A stretch of DNA of 64,000 bases from Hyphomicrobiales bacterium (GTDB lineage: Bacteria; Pseudomonadota; Alphaproteobacteria; Rhizobiales; Rhizobiaceae): contig JAJFHV010000013.1 of assembly GCA_021775415.1 (NCBI GenBank), positions 1 to 64,000 of the forward strand, read 5' to 3'. The number at the start of each line of letters is the position of its first letter. Position 1 is the stretch's first letter. A model generated the notes under the pieces. That model did not search any database, had not been told where the DNA came from, and saw only the letters and a program-made list of their open reading frames with translations. Below are positions 55,418 through 64,000 of this stretch, piece by piece. Made by a program: the position numbers and the translations under genes.

Positions 55418-57100
55418 ATGTTCCGTTCGCTTCTGTTTCTTCTGATTGTCGCAGCGCTCGCGCTGATGTTTTCCTGGGTGGCGGATCGGCCCGGTATTGT
55501 TACGCTGGTCTGGCAGGGTACCAATTATGAAGTAAGCCTGATGGTTGCGCTCTCAGCGCTGGTGGCCCTGATTGCAGTGATCCTGTTTATCTGGGGAATG
55601 GTGCGCGGATTGATCCGGACACCGTCCCTGATCTCACAATTTTTCCAGACCCGCCGGCGTGACCGTGGGTACCAGGCGCTCTCAAGGGGGCTCATTGCTG
55701 CAAGTTCCGGTGATGTTGATACAGCGCGCAGCCTGGCGCGTGAAAGCGGCAAACTGCTCAAAAACGAACCGCTGGTAAGCCTGCTAAGTGCACAGACCGC
55801 CCTACTTGAAGGTAAACGGGATGAGGCGCGGGTAAATTTCCAGGCGATGCTTGGTCAGGATAATACCAAACTGGTGGCTCTGCGCGGTCTTTTCCTGGAA
55901 GCTGAGCGCCAGGGAGAATCCGAAGCAGCGCGTCATTACGCCATTGAAGCCGCCGCCGAAGCACCATCGCTCCCCTGGGCAGGCATCGCCAAATTACGAT
56001 ATCAGGCTGTTGATGGCGACTGGGATGAAGCCCTGAAAACCCTTGAGGCGAACCGGGCAGCCGGCTTGATCGACAGGGAAAAAGCCAAACGACAACGCGC
56101 GGTACTGTTGACCGCCAAGGCTTATGTCGAAGAACCGGCAGATCCCGATACCGCTGTTCGACTTTCAAGGGATGCGCACAAGCTCGCAAAAGACCTTGTT
56201 CCGGCTGCCGTCATCCATGCGCGTGCGGCGGGACGCCAGGGAGATATCCGCAGCGCAAGCAAAATTCTCGAAGCCGCATGGAAAATAGAACCCCATCCCG
56301 AGCTCGCCGATGCATATGTCAATGTGCGCAGCGGCGATGCGGCACAGGACAAGCTGAAACGGGCAACCCGTTTGGCGAAATTGCGCACCAACCACCCCGA
56401 GGGCAATCTGGCGGTTTGCCAGGCTGCGATTGATGCATTGGACTGGGACACCGCCCGCGAAGCAATTGAACCGGTTTTGACCAACCATATAAGCGAACGG
56501 GCCTGCCTGTTGATGGCAGAGATCGAAGAAGGCGAGCATGGCGACAAGGGTCGTATGCGTGACTGGCTTTCCCGGGCAGTTCGCGCTCCCGCCGATCCGG
56601 CCTGGACCGCCGATGGGCAAGTTTCAGAAACCTGGCTGCCGGTTTCTCTGGTAACCGGTGAGATTGATGCTTTTGAGTGGAAAGTGCCAGTCGAGCAACT
56701 GGACGCTGAAGAAACGGTGATCACACTTGAAGATATCGCCAGAATGAATGAAGCACCTGCAGGTGACGAGGAAAAGGCGATTGAGGTGGAAATCGATGCA
56801 GACAGTCCCGCAGAAAGTGCCGTCGATATCATTGATGCGGAAGAAATTGTTGAAGAAGCAGAAACCGTAGAAGTCGACCCCGTTGAACCGGAAGGGGAAA
56901 ATGCATCTGCACCGGATGAGAAGCCGGATGTCGCCGAAGAGAATGTCGAGACAAAGCCAAACGGCAAACCTGAACCTGAACCTGAAAATGCATCGGGGAC
57001 CAAATCCGGTACGGTGGAATTTGCTCTGGATCGCCGTCCGGATGATCCAGGTGTTGACCCGGAAAAAGTCCCGGACAAAAAAGGCTTCAAGCTGTTTTAG
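55418..57100 (+). CDS. hemY: HemY-type membrane protein with tetratricopeptide repeats
   Basis: A 560-residue protein, longer than the ~400 of E. coli HemY. Two N-terminal transmembrane helices (about 3-20 and 40-62) flank a short periplasmic loop, followed by TPR-like repeats (about 90-380) and an acidic Glu/Pro-rich tail (about 450-550, with EPEPEPEN). The N-terminal half is the HemY_N region. The protein is not protoporphyrinogen oxidase in spite of its name; its exact role in heme synthesis is unknown. It is last in the hemCD unit, and the neighbour of mitofilin. Confidence 0.92.
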   Translation: MFRSLLFLLIVAALALMFSWVADRPGIVTLVWQGTNYEVSLMVALSALVALIAVILFIWGMVRGLIRTPSLISQFFQTRRRDRGYQALSRGLIAASSGDVDTARSLARESGKLLKNEPLVSLLSAQTALLEGKRDEARVNFQAMLGQDNTKLVALRGLFLEAERQGESEAARHYAIEAAAEAPSLPWAGIAKLRYQAVDGDWDEALKTLEANRAAGLIDREKAKRQRAVLLTAKAYVEEPADPDTAVRLSRDAHKLAKDLVPAAVIHARAAGRQGDIRSASKILEAAWKIEPHPELADAYVNVRSGDAAQDKLKRATRLAKLRTNHPEGNLAVCQAAIDALDWDTAREAIEPVLTNHISERACLLMAEIEEGEHGDKGRMRDWLSRAVRAPADPAWTADGQVSETWLPVSLVTGEIDAFEWKVPVEQLDAEETVITLEDIARMNEAPAGDEEKAIEVEIDADSPAESAVDIIDAEEIVEEAETVEVDPVEPEGENASAPDEKPDVAEENVETKPNGKPEPEPENASGTKSGTVEFALDRRPDDPGVDPEKVPDKKGFKLF

Positions 57101-57269
57101 TCATCTTTGTAAAATTTGATCAACTGGCTGTGTGATAACCAACACGCCTTTAGCGCCGTATCTGCGTCCAAATCCAGGGATATATGGCTTGTTTCCGGAT
57201 GGCGAAATTCGTATATCAATTCCGGCCAACCAGCCATTTTGGATAAGGCAACAATTGGAAATCTCATCG

Positions 57270-57875
57270 ATGCAAAAATTCAGTACCCTCACCGCAACCG
57301 CCGCCCCAATGCCCGTGATCAATGTTGATACCGACATGATCATCCCGAAAGACTATCTGAAAACAATCAAAAGAACTGGGCTGGGCAAGGGACTGTTTGC
57401 GGAAATGCGCTATCACGAGGACGGTTCAGACAATCCTGAGTTTGTACTCAATAAATCAGCCTACAAAGATGCGCAGATAATGGTCGCTGGCGATAATTTC
57501 GGCTGTGGCTCGTCACGCGAACATGCGCCCTGGGCGTTGCTCGATTTTGGTATTCGTTGCGTAATTTCCACCAGTTTTGCCGATATTTTTTATAACAACT
57601 GTTTCAAGAACGGTATTTTGCCAATCCAGGTCAGCCAGCAAGAGCTTGATCAGCTGATGGATGATGCCGAGCGCGGGGCCAATGCGACCCTAAGTGTGGA
57701 TCTGGAAAATCAAACGATCAAAGGACCCGACGGCGGAACCATCAATTTTGAAATTGACGCAGATCGCAAGCACCGACTGCTGGAAGGTATTGATGATATC
57801 GGCGAAACACTCGCCAAGTCATCAGCAATAGATGCATTTGAGAAAAACAACGCCAAAAACCGTCCATGGGCTTAA
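57270..57875 (+). CDS. leuD: 3-isopropylmalate dehydratase small subunit
   Basis: The swivel-domain partner of LeuC. The 201 residues contain [16 protein letters not shown] and the [34 protein letters not shown] signature (here [14 protein letters not shown]). The ATG 57270 start was preferred; an in-frame extension to 57132 adds 46 residues with no family character. leuB follows 56 bp on; leuC is elsewhere in the window. Confidence 0.97.
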   Translation: MQKFSTLTATAAPMPVINVDTDMIIPKDYLKTIKRTGLGKGLFAEMRYHEDGSDNPEFVLNKSAYKDAQIMVAGDNFGCGSSREHAPWALLDFGIRCVISTSFADIFYNNCFKNGILPIQVSQQELDQLMDDAERGANATLSVDLENQTIKGPDGGTINFEIDADRKHRLLEGIDDIGETLAKSSAIDAFEKNNAKNRPWA

Positions 57876-57931
57876 ACATGCCGTGCATGTTCTTTCAGGT
57901 TCCACTGCAACTCATTTCTAGAAGGTAAATC

Positions 57932-59044
57932 ATGGCAACTCACAAGATCTTTCTCCTGCCCGGTGATGGCATTGGCCCCGAGGCAACAGCCGAGGTAACA
58001 AAGATCATTGACTGGATGAATTCAAGTCTGGGTTCCGGGTTTGAGGTTGAAACGGGACTTGTAGGCGGCGCGGCCTATGATGCACATGAGCTTGCAATAT
58101 CCGAAGAAGACATGGGTCATGCGATGGCATCTGATGCGGTGTTGTTTGGAGCGGTTGGTGGACCCAAATGGGATGACGTACCTTACGAAGTTCGTCCGGA
58201 AGCTGGATTGTTACGCCTGCGAAAGGATATGGCGCTTTTTGCGAATCTAAGGCCAGCAATCTGCTATCCGGCACTTGCCGACTCGTCTTCACTCCGCAAA
58301 GAAGTTGTGGAAGGCCTGGATATTCTGATTGTCCGTGAGTTGACTGGCGGGGTGTATTTTGGCGAACCAAAGGAAATCACGGATCTCGGTAATGGCCAGA
58401 AACGGGCTATCGATACACAAGTTTACGATACCTTTGAAATTGAGCGCATTTCCGGTGTGGCGTTTGAACTTGCCCGCACGCGTTCCAATAAGGTTTGTTC
58501 GATGGAAAAGCGCAATGTGATGAAGTCCGGCGTGTTGTGGAACGAGGTCGTAAGCGCTGTTCACAAAGAAAAATATTCCGATGTAGAGCTTGACCACATG
58601 CTGGCCGATGCTGGTGGCATGCAGTTGGTGCGCTGGCCCAAGCAATTTGATGTGATCGTAACCGATAATCTGTTTGGTGACATGCTGTCTGATGTGGCAG
58701 CCATGTTGACCGGCTCACTCGGCATGTTGCCATCTGCCTCACTTGGCGCACCCGATCCGCAAACCAAATTAAGAAAGGCGATGTATGAACCGGTACATGG
58801 TTCTGCTCCCGATATTGCGGGCCAGGGCATCGCCAATCCGATTGCGATGATCGCCTCTTTTGCGATGTGCCTGAGATACTCGTTCAACATGATTGAAGAA
58901 GCAGACAGGATTGAACAGGCAATTGCCAATGTGCTCGATACGGGTAAACGTACCGCAGATATTTATTCCGAAGGAACGACAAAAATATCGACAACCCAGA
59001 TGGGGGACGCAGTTCTTTCTGAGTTACAGGCGTTGACTGGATAA
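57932..59044 (+). CDS. leuB: 3-isopropylmalate dehydrogenase
   Basis: Oxidatively decarboxylates 3-isopropylmalate in leucine synthesis. The 370 residues contain [14 protein letters not shown], the substrate-binding [12 protein letters not shown], the [28 protein letters not shown] metal/cofactor segment and [15 protein letters not shown]. It pairs with leuD upstream. Confidence 0.98.
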   Translation: MATHKIFLLPGDGIGPEATAEVTKIIDWMNSSLGSGFEVETGLVGGAAYDAHELAISEEDMGHAMASDAVLFGAVGGPKWDDVPYEVRPEAGLLRLRKDMALFANLRPAICYPALADSSSLRKEVVEGLDILIVRELTGGVYFGEPKEITDLGNGQKRAIDTQVYDTFEIERISGVAFELARTRSNKVCSMEKRNVMKSGVLWNEVVSAVHKEKYSDVELDHMLADAGGMQLVRWPKQFDVIVTDNLFGDMLSDVAAMLTGSLGMLPSASLGAPDPQTKLRKAMYEPVHGSAPDIAGQGIANPIAMIASFAMCLRYSFNMIEEADRIEQAIANVLDTGKRTADIYSEGTTKISTTQMGDAVLSELQALTG

Positions 59045-59084
59045 TCGTTGCGAGAGAACTGTCATTACAGATTCAACAACCTCA

Positions 59085-59504
59085 TTGTGGAGTATTTTTT
59101 CAACACTCGAGGGTGACTGGAATCTTCACCGCATGATCTCGAATGGGGCTTCGTTTGACGGGCGGGCTGCATTTAAAAAAATCCACCCAAACGTCATGCG
59201 GCTGAAGGAAACTGGCGCCATCACAATGCCGGATGGAAGCGGTATTGAAGCCTCCCGGTATTGGCTATGGAAATTTGTCGACCTCAACCAACTTGATATC
59301 CTCTACGACGAAGAAGTTCCACGCCTTTATCACTCACTTTCATTCGCCACCAATGAAGATGGTTGGATTAGCGAGGCAATTCACCATTGTGGCAAAGACG
59401 ATTACTTTGGGCGCTATAAATTTGTGGAAAATCTGCTGACCATCGATCACCAGATACGCGGCCCGGCTAAAAATTATGATGTTTCCAGCCGCTACAGCAG
59501 ATAA
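59085..59504 (+). CDS. DUF6314 family protein
   Basis: A 139-residue protein with the DUF6314 pattern: LEGDWNLHRMISNGASFDGRAAF near the start, a YDEEVPRLYHSLSF strand, HHCGKDDYFGRYKF and WRIRGPAKNYD-type end (here DHQIRGPAKNYDVSSRYSR). The fold is lipocalin-like and the function is unknown. The start is probably TTG 59085, because an ATG at 59133 would remove the conserved first strand; the ribosome site is weak. Confidence 0.8.
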   Translation: MWSIFSTLEGDWNLHRMISNGASFDGRAAFKKIHPNVMRLKETGAITMPDGSGIEASRYWLWKFVDLNQLDILYDEEVPRLYHSLSFATNEDGWISEAIHHCGKDDYFGRYKFVENLLTIDHQIRGPAKNYDVSSRYSR

Positions 59505-59514
59505 TTCAACTAAC

Positions 59515-60132
59515 CTAATTGGCCAATATGGATGGATCACCCGACCAGGGACCACGCTTTCCGTGAAAATCCGGAAGATCGATACCGCATTCAAAATCAC
59601 GCGCATTGGTGCCGGCGACTTGTCGGGCCAGCACATTTGCATCCTTGTTGGCTCGCGCATCTACATAACCGGCGATACAGGAAACCGGATTGGCTGACGT
59701 ACCAACTGTGGAAATAACCAACACCTGACCCGTGCTAGCATTGGTAACTTCGCCTGTCTCCGGGTCTGCGCCTTCAATGAACCAGCGCAATATGGTTGCA
59801 TAGGGTTCACCGCCCTCAAGCCGCCACTCAATTGTATCGTTAATGCGGTTGAACTGCGCGAAGCTTTCCCATTGTTGTGTTTCACGGGCGACGTGGCCAA
59901 AGCGAACCATCTGCCGCAAATCGCCTTCCGCAAAAAATACCGGAAATTCATTGTACCCGGTACATTCAGCCGAGCCGCCTTGTTCATGGCTGGAGTAAAA
60001 CTCGCAATCCTGATCAAGATCAAGTTTGGTGTAGGTGCTGTCGGATGCGGCATTGGCTGTACTGGAAAACATACAAAACCCGGCCAGAACTGCCATCCGG
60101 CTGAAAATTCCGGTAATGGCCATGTTCAGCAT
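59515..60132 (-). CDS. Secreted hypothetical protein
   Basis: A 205-residue exported protein with a signal peptide (MLNMAITGIFSRMAVLAGFCMFSSTANA). Four cysteines (DCEF, ECTG, SCIAG, ECGI) in the mature part suggest two disulfides. I do not recognise the family. The ATG at 60132 or 60123 is possible; the YggT gene upstream ends 4 bp earlier, so the two are probably co-transcribed. Confidence 0.75.
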   Translation of the reverse strand: MLNMAITGIFSRMAVLAGFCMFSSTANAASDSTYTKLDLDQDCEFYSSHEQGGSAECTGYNEFPVFFAEGDLRQMVRFGHVARETQQWESFAQFNRINDTIEWRLEGGEPYATILRWFIEGADPETGEVTNASTGQVLVISTVGTSANPVSCIAGYVDARANKDANVLARQVAGTNARDFECGIDLPDFHGKRGPWSGDPSILAN

Positions 60133-60136
60133 TTCA

Positions 60137-60436
60137 CTAGTAGTTAACCCCGAATGCCGGCGCAACCGTGGTTCGCAGGAATATCTGAAGGAATATTATT
60201 GCGAACAATACGACGATCGGCGAGATATCAATTGTACCAAGATTGGGCAGGAAACGTCGTACCGGACGAAAGACAGGTTCTGTCAAGGCGTAGAGCATCT
60301 GCCCGATCTGGCCAACAAACTGGTTTGAGGAATTCACCACGTTGAATGCGTAAAGCCAGGAAAATATCGCGGCGATGATGATGATCCACCAGTAAAAATT
60401 AAGCGCGTGATGTAGTGTAACAAACAAGGCGGTCAT
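60137..60436 (-). CDS. YggT family membrane protein
   Basis: A 99-residue protein with two transmembrane helices and the YggT signature (WLYAFNVVNSSNQFVGQIGQMLYALTEPVFRPVRRFLPNLGTIDISPIVVLFAIIFL). The family is broadly conserved and is tied to osmotic tolerance and to cell division in some bacteria. The stop is followed closely by the secreted hypothetical gene. Confidence 0.94.
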   Translation of the reverse strand: MTALFVTLHHALNFYWWIIIIAAIFSWLYAFNVVNSSNQFVGQIGQMLYALTEPVFRPVRRFLPNLGTIDISPIVVLFAIIFLQIFLRTTVAPAFGVNY

Positions 60437-60504
60437 ACATATCTCCGTAACTAAAATCAGATCATCAGGTTAAGCCGGAATTTGCACCGCATTGCGGCAG
60501 CAAA

Positions 60505-61236
60505 TCAAGCCTGTTGTTTGACGGCAGGGCCAATCCATAAATTCAGGAACTCGCGTATCCAACTTTGCGTTTGATGATCGTGGCGAGCCCGGCCCTCAAA
60601 TTGCTGATCCCTGCCCTGGGCACCGGGCAAAACAAACCGGTGTGCGCCACTTGTTGTCCAGCGATTCATCATCCAGTGGGTGACCTCGGAATGAAACTGG
60701 AACCCCCATGCATTTTCACCATAACGAAACGCCTGATTGGGATATTCATCGCCGGTCGCAAGCAGTGTGGCACCTGTGGGCAGGGAAAAACCCTCCCTGT
60801 GCCAGTGGTATACATGATCGGGCCATTCAAACATCTGCCGGCCTTCATCTGTTGGCTGAATTGGATAATAGCCGATCTCGGCGTATTCATCCTTGCGCGC
60901 GGCAACCACACCACCCAGATGTTTCACCAGAACCTGGGCCCCGAGGCAAATCCCGAAAAACGGCTTGTTCTCCCTTAAGGGAATCTCCATCCAGTCAATT
61001 TCCCGTCGAATATAATCTTCATCATCATTGGCGCTCATAGGTCCGCCAAACATTACAACGCCAGCATAATCTTCCAGCGAACCAGGAAGATCGTCGCCAA
61101 TTGCAGGTCTGCAGGCGACCCATTGATATCCCATCTCTTCAAGTACCATGCCGCATCGGCCCGGCGTTGAACCCAATTGATGCAGGATCATCAACACTTT
61201 GGGTTTTGCATTTGGGCGGATGGAAATTAGATTCAT
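60505..61236 (-). CDS. Class I glutamine amidotransferase-like protein
   Basis: A 243-residue GATase. The nucleophile Cys is in FFGICLGAQVL, the catalytic His and Glu in GFQFHSEV. It has no synthase domain and is not beside a partner, so it resembles the stand-alone GMP-synthase-like GATases that may act on gamma-glutamyl compounds such as gamma-glutamyl-GABA or glutamylated amines; the substrate is not known. A TerB gene lies 7 bp downstream of it in transcription terms upstream on the same strand. Confidence 0.9.
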   Translation of the reverse strand: MNLISIRPNAKPKVLMILHQLGSTPGRCGMVLEEMGYQWVACRPAIGDDLPGSLEDYAGVVMFGGPMSANDDEDYIRREIDWMEIPLRENKPFFGICLGAQVLVKHLGGVVAARKDEYAEIGYYPIQPTDEGRQMFEWPDHVYHWHREGFSLPTGATLLATGDEYPNQAFRYGENAWGFQFHSEVTHWMMNRWTTSGAHRFVLPGAQGRDQQFEGRARHDHQTQSWIREFLNLWIGPAVKQQA

Positions 61237-61243
61237 TGCTGTG

Positions 61244-61705
61244 TCATGACGCCTGTGAACGATCGCGAACGCGCTGTTTGAGTTTCATGCGGTCCTGAGA
61301 GCTGACAGCCAAAAGTTCAGCAACCCGCCATACAACATTGTCTTCCAGTTCATGCACGACACCATCTGCGAATACCATTTCCCAAAGATTCTCGATAATC
61401 GTGATGCGCTCATTCTCGTTGAGCGTACGCTTCAGCACGCTGGTGAAGGAATAAAGATCGATTGCATCGCCATCGGCTTCCTCGGCTTCCAAAACCAGCT
61501 TTTCGGTTTCCGCTTCATCCAAGCCAAATTGTTTGGAGAGCAGCATCGTCATGCGCTGTTTTTCATCATCGCTCACCACCCCATCAACCGCAATAACGTG
61601 AAACATCAAGGCGGCTTCGGCCAACTGTTTTCTGGAGTGGGTAAACTCCTGCGGTTCCTCCGCGTTGGTGAGATCAGAAACAAATTTTGTGATGACATCA
61701 AACAT
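61244..61705 (-). CDS. TerB family protein
   Basis: A 153-residue all-helical protein with the TerB/DjlA-N character: ALMFHVIAVDGVVSDDEKQRMTMLL and later EMVFADGVVHELEDNVVWRVAELLAVS, where paired acidic residues would bind metal. The family is linked to tellurite resistance and chaperone-like roles. It is 7 bp before the glutamine amidotransferase gene and likely co-transcribed with it. Confidence 0.93.
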   Translation of the reverse strand: MFDVITKFVSDLTNAEEPQEFTHSRKQLAEAALMFHVIAVDGVVSDDEKQRMTMLLSKQFGLDEAETEKLVLEAEEADGDAIDLYSFTSVLKRTLNENERITIIENLWEMVFADGVVHELEDNVVWRVAELLAVSSQDRMKLKQRVRDRSQAS

Positions 61706-61810
61706 GATTGCTGCCTGCTAATTCTTTGAAAGCGCAACCTAATCGAATGAGAACAAGATTCAAGTCATCGATTGTAACTTGTCGAAGAGAGTTGCATCCG
61801 CAAGAAAGTT

Positions 61811-62743
61811 ATGGTGACTGGTGACAAACACAATCAGGGGATCAAGGTCTTGTCGAACACCGAAACAAACCCTTCCAGTTGGGGCATCAACAACGATTAC
61901 GCACAGCTCCGCAAGGTGCTGCTTGGCAAGCCGGAATTTTATCGCTGGGTTGAGGCCGGACCATTGATTGCCCGAACTTTGGAAAATGCACACATGACTG
62001 GCGCAAAGTTCGACTTGCAAACTGCCATGGCACAACATGCGGAAATGGTTTCTGTTTACGAGGAAAATGGCGTTGATTGTCGCTATCTTGAGCCAGACCC
62101 GGTGTTGCATCGAAACTTCTTTGCCCGCGATTCTTCGGCAATGACCCCTTGGGGGGCGCTCATTTGTCATATGCAGTTGAAAGTGCGGCGCGCAGATTAT
62201 GTAACCGCGATCAAGTTCTATCAGGACAATAATATTCCGATCTGGAATTACGCCACGGCCGGACATTTCGAAGGCGGTGATTTCGTGATTGTTGAACCGG
62301 GCAAAGTACTGATCGGTTACTGCGGAGAACGATCAGAAAAAGAAGGTTCCGAACAGGTCGCAGAATTTGTTCGCAATGAAGGTTGGGAAGCTATAACCGC
62401 ACCAATCAGCCGCGAATTCGTCCACATGGATGGATTGGTGGTGCCCCTGGATGAAAAACTGTTGGTTGCCTGTCTGGACGCGCTGGAACCCTGGCTTGTA
62501 AATCAATTGAAGGATTGGGGGTTTGAGTTTGTTGATGTGCCTTATCGGGAAGCAAAGAACCTCGGCGTTAATTTGGTCGCCCTTGGCAATGGCAAGGTAC
62601 TCTCAATGAAGGGTGCAACCGAGCTTAATGAAAAAATGCGGGCGCTTGGTTATTTCGTTTACGACCCGGACATGTCGATGTTCACCCTCGGAGGAGGCGG
62701 CGTACATTGCCTGTGTCAGGCGCTTGACCGGGAAGATGCGTGA
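61811..62743 (+). CDS. Arginine deiminase/dimethylargininase-family amidinohydrolase
   Basis: A 310-residue guanidino-group-modifying enzyme. The first Asp/Asn block (ARDSSAMTPWGALI), GHFEGGDF with the Glu and Asp, the FVHMDG His and the C-terminal GGGGVHCLCQ with the nucleophile Cys are all conserved, as in arginine deiminase and N-dimethylarginine dimethylaminohydrolase. Its true substrate may be arginine, methylarginine or another guanidino compound. No arcB or arcC lies beside it, so a complete arginine deiminase pathway is not encoded here. Confidence 0.85.
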   Translation: MVTGDKHNQGIKVLSNTETNPSSWGINNDYAQLRKVLLGKPEFYRWVEAGPLIARTLENAHMTGAKFDLQTAMAQHAEMVSVYEENGVDCRYLEPDPVLHRNFFARDSSAMTPWGALICHMQLKVRRADYVTAIKFYQDNNIPIWNYATAGHFEGGDFVIVEPGKVLIGYCGERSEKEGSEQVAEFVRNEGWEAITAPISREFVHMDGLVVPLDEKLLVACLDALEPWLVNQLKDWGFEFVDVPYREAKNLGVNLVALGNGKVLSMKGATELNEKMRALGYFVYDPDMSMFTLGGGGVHCLCQALDREDA

Positions 62744-62747
62744 ATGT

Positions 62748-63413
62748 CTAGTTGGCGCCACGCGCCTGCATCTTTGCGTACTTCACTCGTATTCTTTCAA
62801 GCGCCTCAAACTTTGGTTGAAGTTTTGGACGGCTCTTCACCAGTTCCATACACTGGCGGATACGAGGATAACTATCAAACAACCCATCCGCATTGATGTA
62901 ACTGGTCCAGTAGCACATTGTCAGATCAACAAGACTAAATCGCTCGCCCAAATGAAATGGACCTCCCTCAGCAAGTCGGTTTTCTATCACTGACAATCGC
63001 TCAAACGCACTATCAAGCGCCTGTTGTTTCACGATTGACATGTCTTCCTTCCGCGTGATGAAACGGTGTGGATAGAAGTAGCGCTTCAAGATTGGTTCAA
63101 GATCATTGGTCAGATAGAAAAAGCCACTCAGGAACATACCTCGCTCCGCTTCTTCAACCCCGGGTACTAATTGGGTAAGATTGTGACGCTCAGCAAGGTA
63201 GAGATTAATTGCAGCGGTTTCAGAAAGAATTTCTCCTTCAGGTGTCACCAGTGCAGGTACCCAGCCGGCCGGATTAATCTTCAAAAATTCCGGAGCACGG
63301 TGTTCACCCTTAAGAATATCGACAACAATCAACTCATAGGGAATATCGCCTTCCGCGAAAACCATCTCAACCATCAAGGCACGGGAAATTTCACCGCCAT
63401 ACAAAGTGTACAT
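62748..63413 (-). CDS. Glutathione S-transferase family protein
   Basis: A 221-residue two-domain GST. The thioredoxin-like N-domain has YTLYGGEISRALMVEM and the glutathione-binding cis-Pro and SETAAI (NPAGWVPALVTPEGEILSETAAI). The helical C-domain carries FSLVDLTMCYWTSYINADGL, the N-capping box and hydrophobic staple. The catalytic Ser/Cys near the N-terminus is not obvious. The substrate is unknown. It is 20 bp from the mandelate-racemase-family gene and may be co-transcribed with it. Confidence 0.92.
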   Translation of the reverse strand: MYTLYGGEISRALMVEMVFAEGDIPYELIVVDILKGEHRAPEFLKINPAGWVPALVTPEGEILSETAAINLYLAERHNLTQLVPGVEEAERGMFLSGFFYLTNDLEPILKRYFYPHRFITRKEDMSIVKQQALDSAFERLSVIENRLAEGGPFHLGERFSLVDLTMCYWTSYINADGLFDSYPRIRQCMELVKSRPKLQPKFEALERIRVKYAKMQARGAN

Positions 63414-63433
63414 CGAAAATTTCCTAACAGGTT

Positions 63434-64000
63434 TTAATTCACACTACTGATCTGATACTCGGCTTTTTCCAACCATTCCTTGTTGATTTCCACTCCCCAA
63501 CCGGGACCTTCCGGAATTTGGACCTTGCCATCCTTTGCCACTGGAAACGGGTCATATAAATCATACTGCCAAGGGTAGTAGTCCACTCCCTCAATCGAAA
63601 ACTCCACATACGGCCCGGCGGATTTTATTGCGCCCATCATGTGCAGGGTAAAGATCGTAACCAGTGAGAGGTTCGCTGCATGGGGTGTGCAAGGCAAGCC
63701 TGCTTTCAGAGCATAATCTGCAACCCGCAAGGTTCTGGTGAGACCACCAAGATAGCAAATGTCCGGTTGCAATACATCTACTGCACGCATCTCGACCATT
63801 CGTCGCCAGGTCGCCAAATCGCAATCCTGCTCACCACCGGTAACATCAATATCAAGTGCGTCGGTGACCTGTTTGGTCCAGTCCAGCTCCCAGTAGGGAC
63901 AAGGTTCTTCATAATGACAAAACCCGTTATCCTCCAACATCCGACCAACCTCAATTGCCCGATCGGGCGTATAACAACTGTTGGCATCCGCCAGCAGATC
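63434..64000 (-). CDS. Mandelate racemase/muconate-lactonizing-enzyme family protein (partial)
   Basis: The 3' part of a gene running off the right edge, about 188 residues seen. It is an enolase-superfamily enzyme: metal-ligand Asp in LLADANSCYTPDRAI, the second ligand in CHYEEPCPYWEL, the third in TGGEQDCDL and the catalytic His-containing TPHAANLS. This sits in the MR/MLE subgroup that dehydrates or racemises sugar acids; the substrate cannot be fixed. The N-terminal capping domain lies outside the window. Confidence 0.93.
   Translation of the reverse strand, partial: DLLADANSCYTPDRAIEVGRMLEDNGFCHYEEPCPYWELDWTKQVTDALDIDVTGGEQDCDLATWRRMVEMRAVDVLQPDICYLGGLTRTLRVADYALKAGLPCTPHAANLSLVTIFTLHMMGAIKSAGPYVEFSIEGVDYYPWQYDLYDPFPVAKDGKVQIPEGPGWGVEINKEWLEKAEYQISSVN

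Noticed and set aside
57132-57269. 46-residue N-terminal extension of LeuD
   Set aside because: It has no resemblance to LeuD N-termini; the normal start [22 protein letters not shown] fits the family.
40383-59044. leuC separated from leuD and leuB as a sign of rearrangement
   Set aside because: Split leucine genes are usual in alphaproteobacteria, so this needs no special event.

Overview
The window is chromosomal DNA from an alphaproteobacterium, most likely of the order Hyphomicrobiales (Rhizobiales) or a close relative; no 16S rRNA is present, so this is inference. It rests on order-typical gene neighbourhoods: DUF1223-acnA beside ccmABCD-ccmG, tsaD divergent from hemC-hemD-mitofilin-hemY, ffh-aroQ-rpsP-rimM-trmD-rplS, dapF-mtaB-ftsY-yciB and sdhCDAB. 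IalB-like, DUF2794, DUF1203 and EVE-domain proteins fit as well. The gene set describes an aerobic heterotroph with a complete succinate dehydrogenase, aconitase, c-type cytochrome maturation and leucine, arginine, lysine/threonine and heme synthesis. I see no rRNA, tRNA, CRISPR array, prophage or insertion sequence.

Layout. 1-3.2 kb is the least ordinary part: a small GIY-YIG nuclease gene between two inverted copies of a ~38-bp repeat, a small Cys-rich ORF, a 675-residue repeat-rich membrane protein, and a second palindromic repeat next to asd. 3.1-9.9 kb holds asd, an acetyltransferase, a voltage-gated-type K+ channel, an orphan TAXI solute receptor, argG and a LysE exporter. 9.4-15 kb is a run of small housekeeping genes (rlmN, an IalB-like protein, an rRNA/tRNA methyltransferase-like SPOUT protein, phhB, a low-molecular-weight phosphatase, thpR, a GDSL esterase). 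15-20.5 kb has an ABC exporter of the YbbA/YbbP type divergent from the esterase, a Bax-inhibitor-1 protein, an acetyltransferase and DUF2794. 20.5-27.4 kb has a candidate small RNA, DUF1223, acnA and the ccm operon.

27.4-38.1 kb is the protein-targeting and translation block: dapF-mtaB-ftsY-yciB on the minus strand and ffh-GNAT-aroQ-rpsP-rimM-trmD-rplS on the plus strand, so both SRP GTPases (Ffh and FtsY) lie within 7 kb. 38.2-49.9 kb has an L,D-transpeptidase, leuC, a basic His/Tyr-rich secreted protein, an auxin-efflux-type carrier, sdhCDAB and several small proteins. 49.9-57.1 kb holds gpsA-tsaD divergent from hemC-hemD-mitofilin-hemY. 57.3-64 kb has leuD-leuB, DUF6314, YggT, a glutamine amidotransferase, TerB, an arginine-deiminase-family enzyme, a GST and a mandelate-racemase-family enzyme cut by the right edge.

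Most of the window is ordinary core genome. The observations I rate highest are the repeat-flanked GIY-YIG gene, an apparently unassigned small RNA with a C-rich loop (20.53-20.66 kb), an interrupted small ORF or leader just upstream of asd, a long hairpin over the thpR ribosome binding site, and ribosomal proteins S16 and L19 carrying unusual C-terminal extensions in the same operon.
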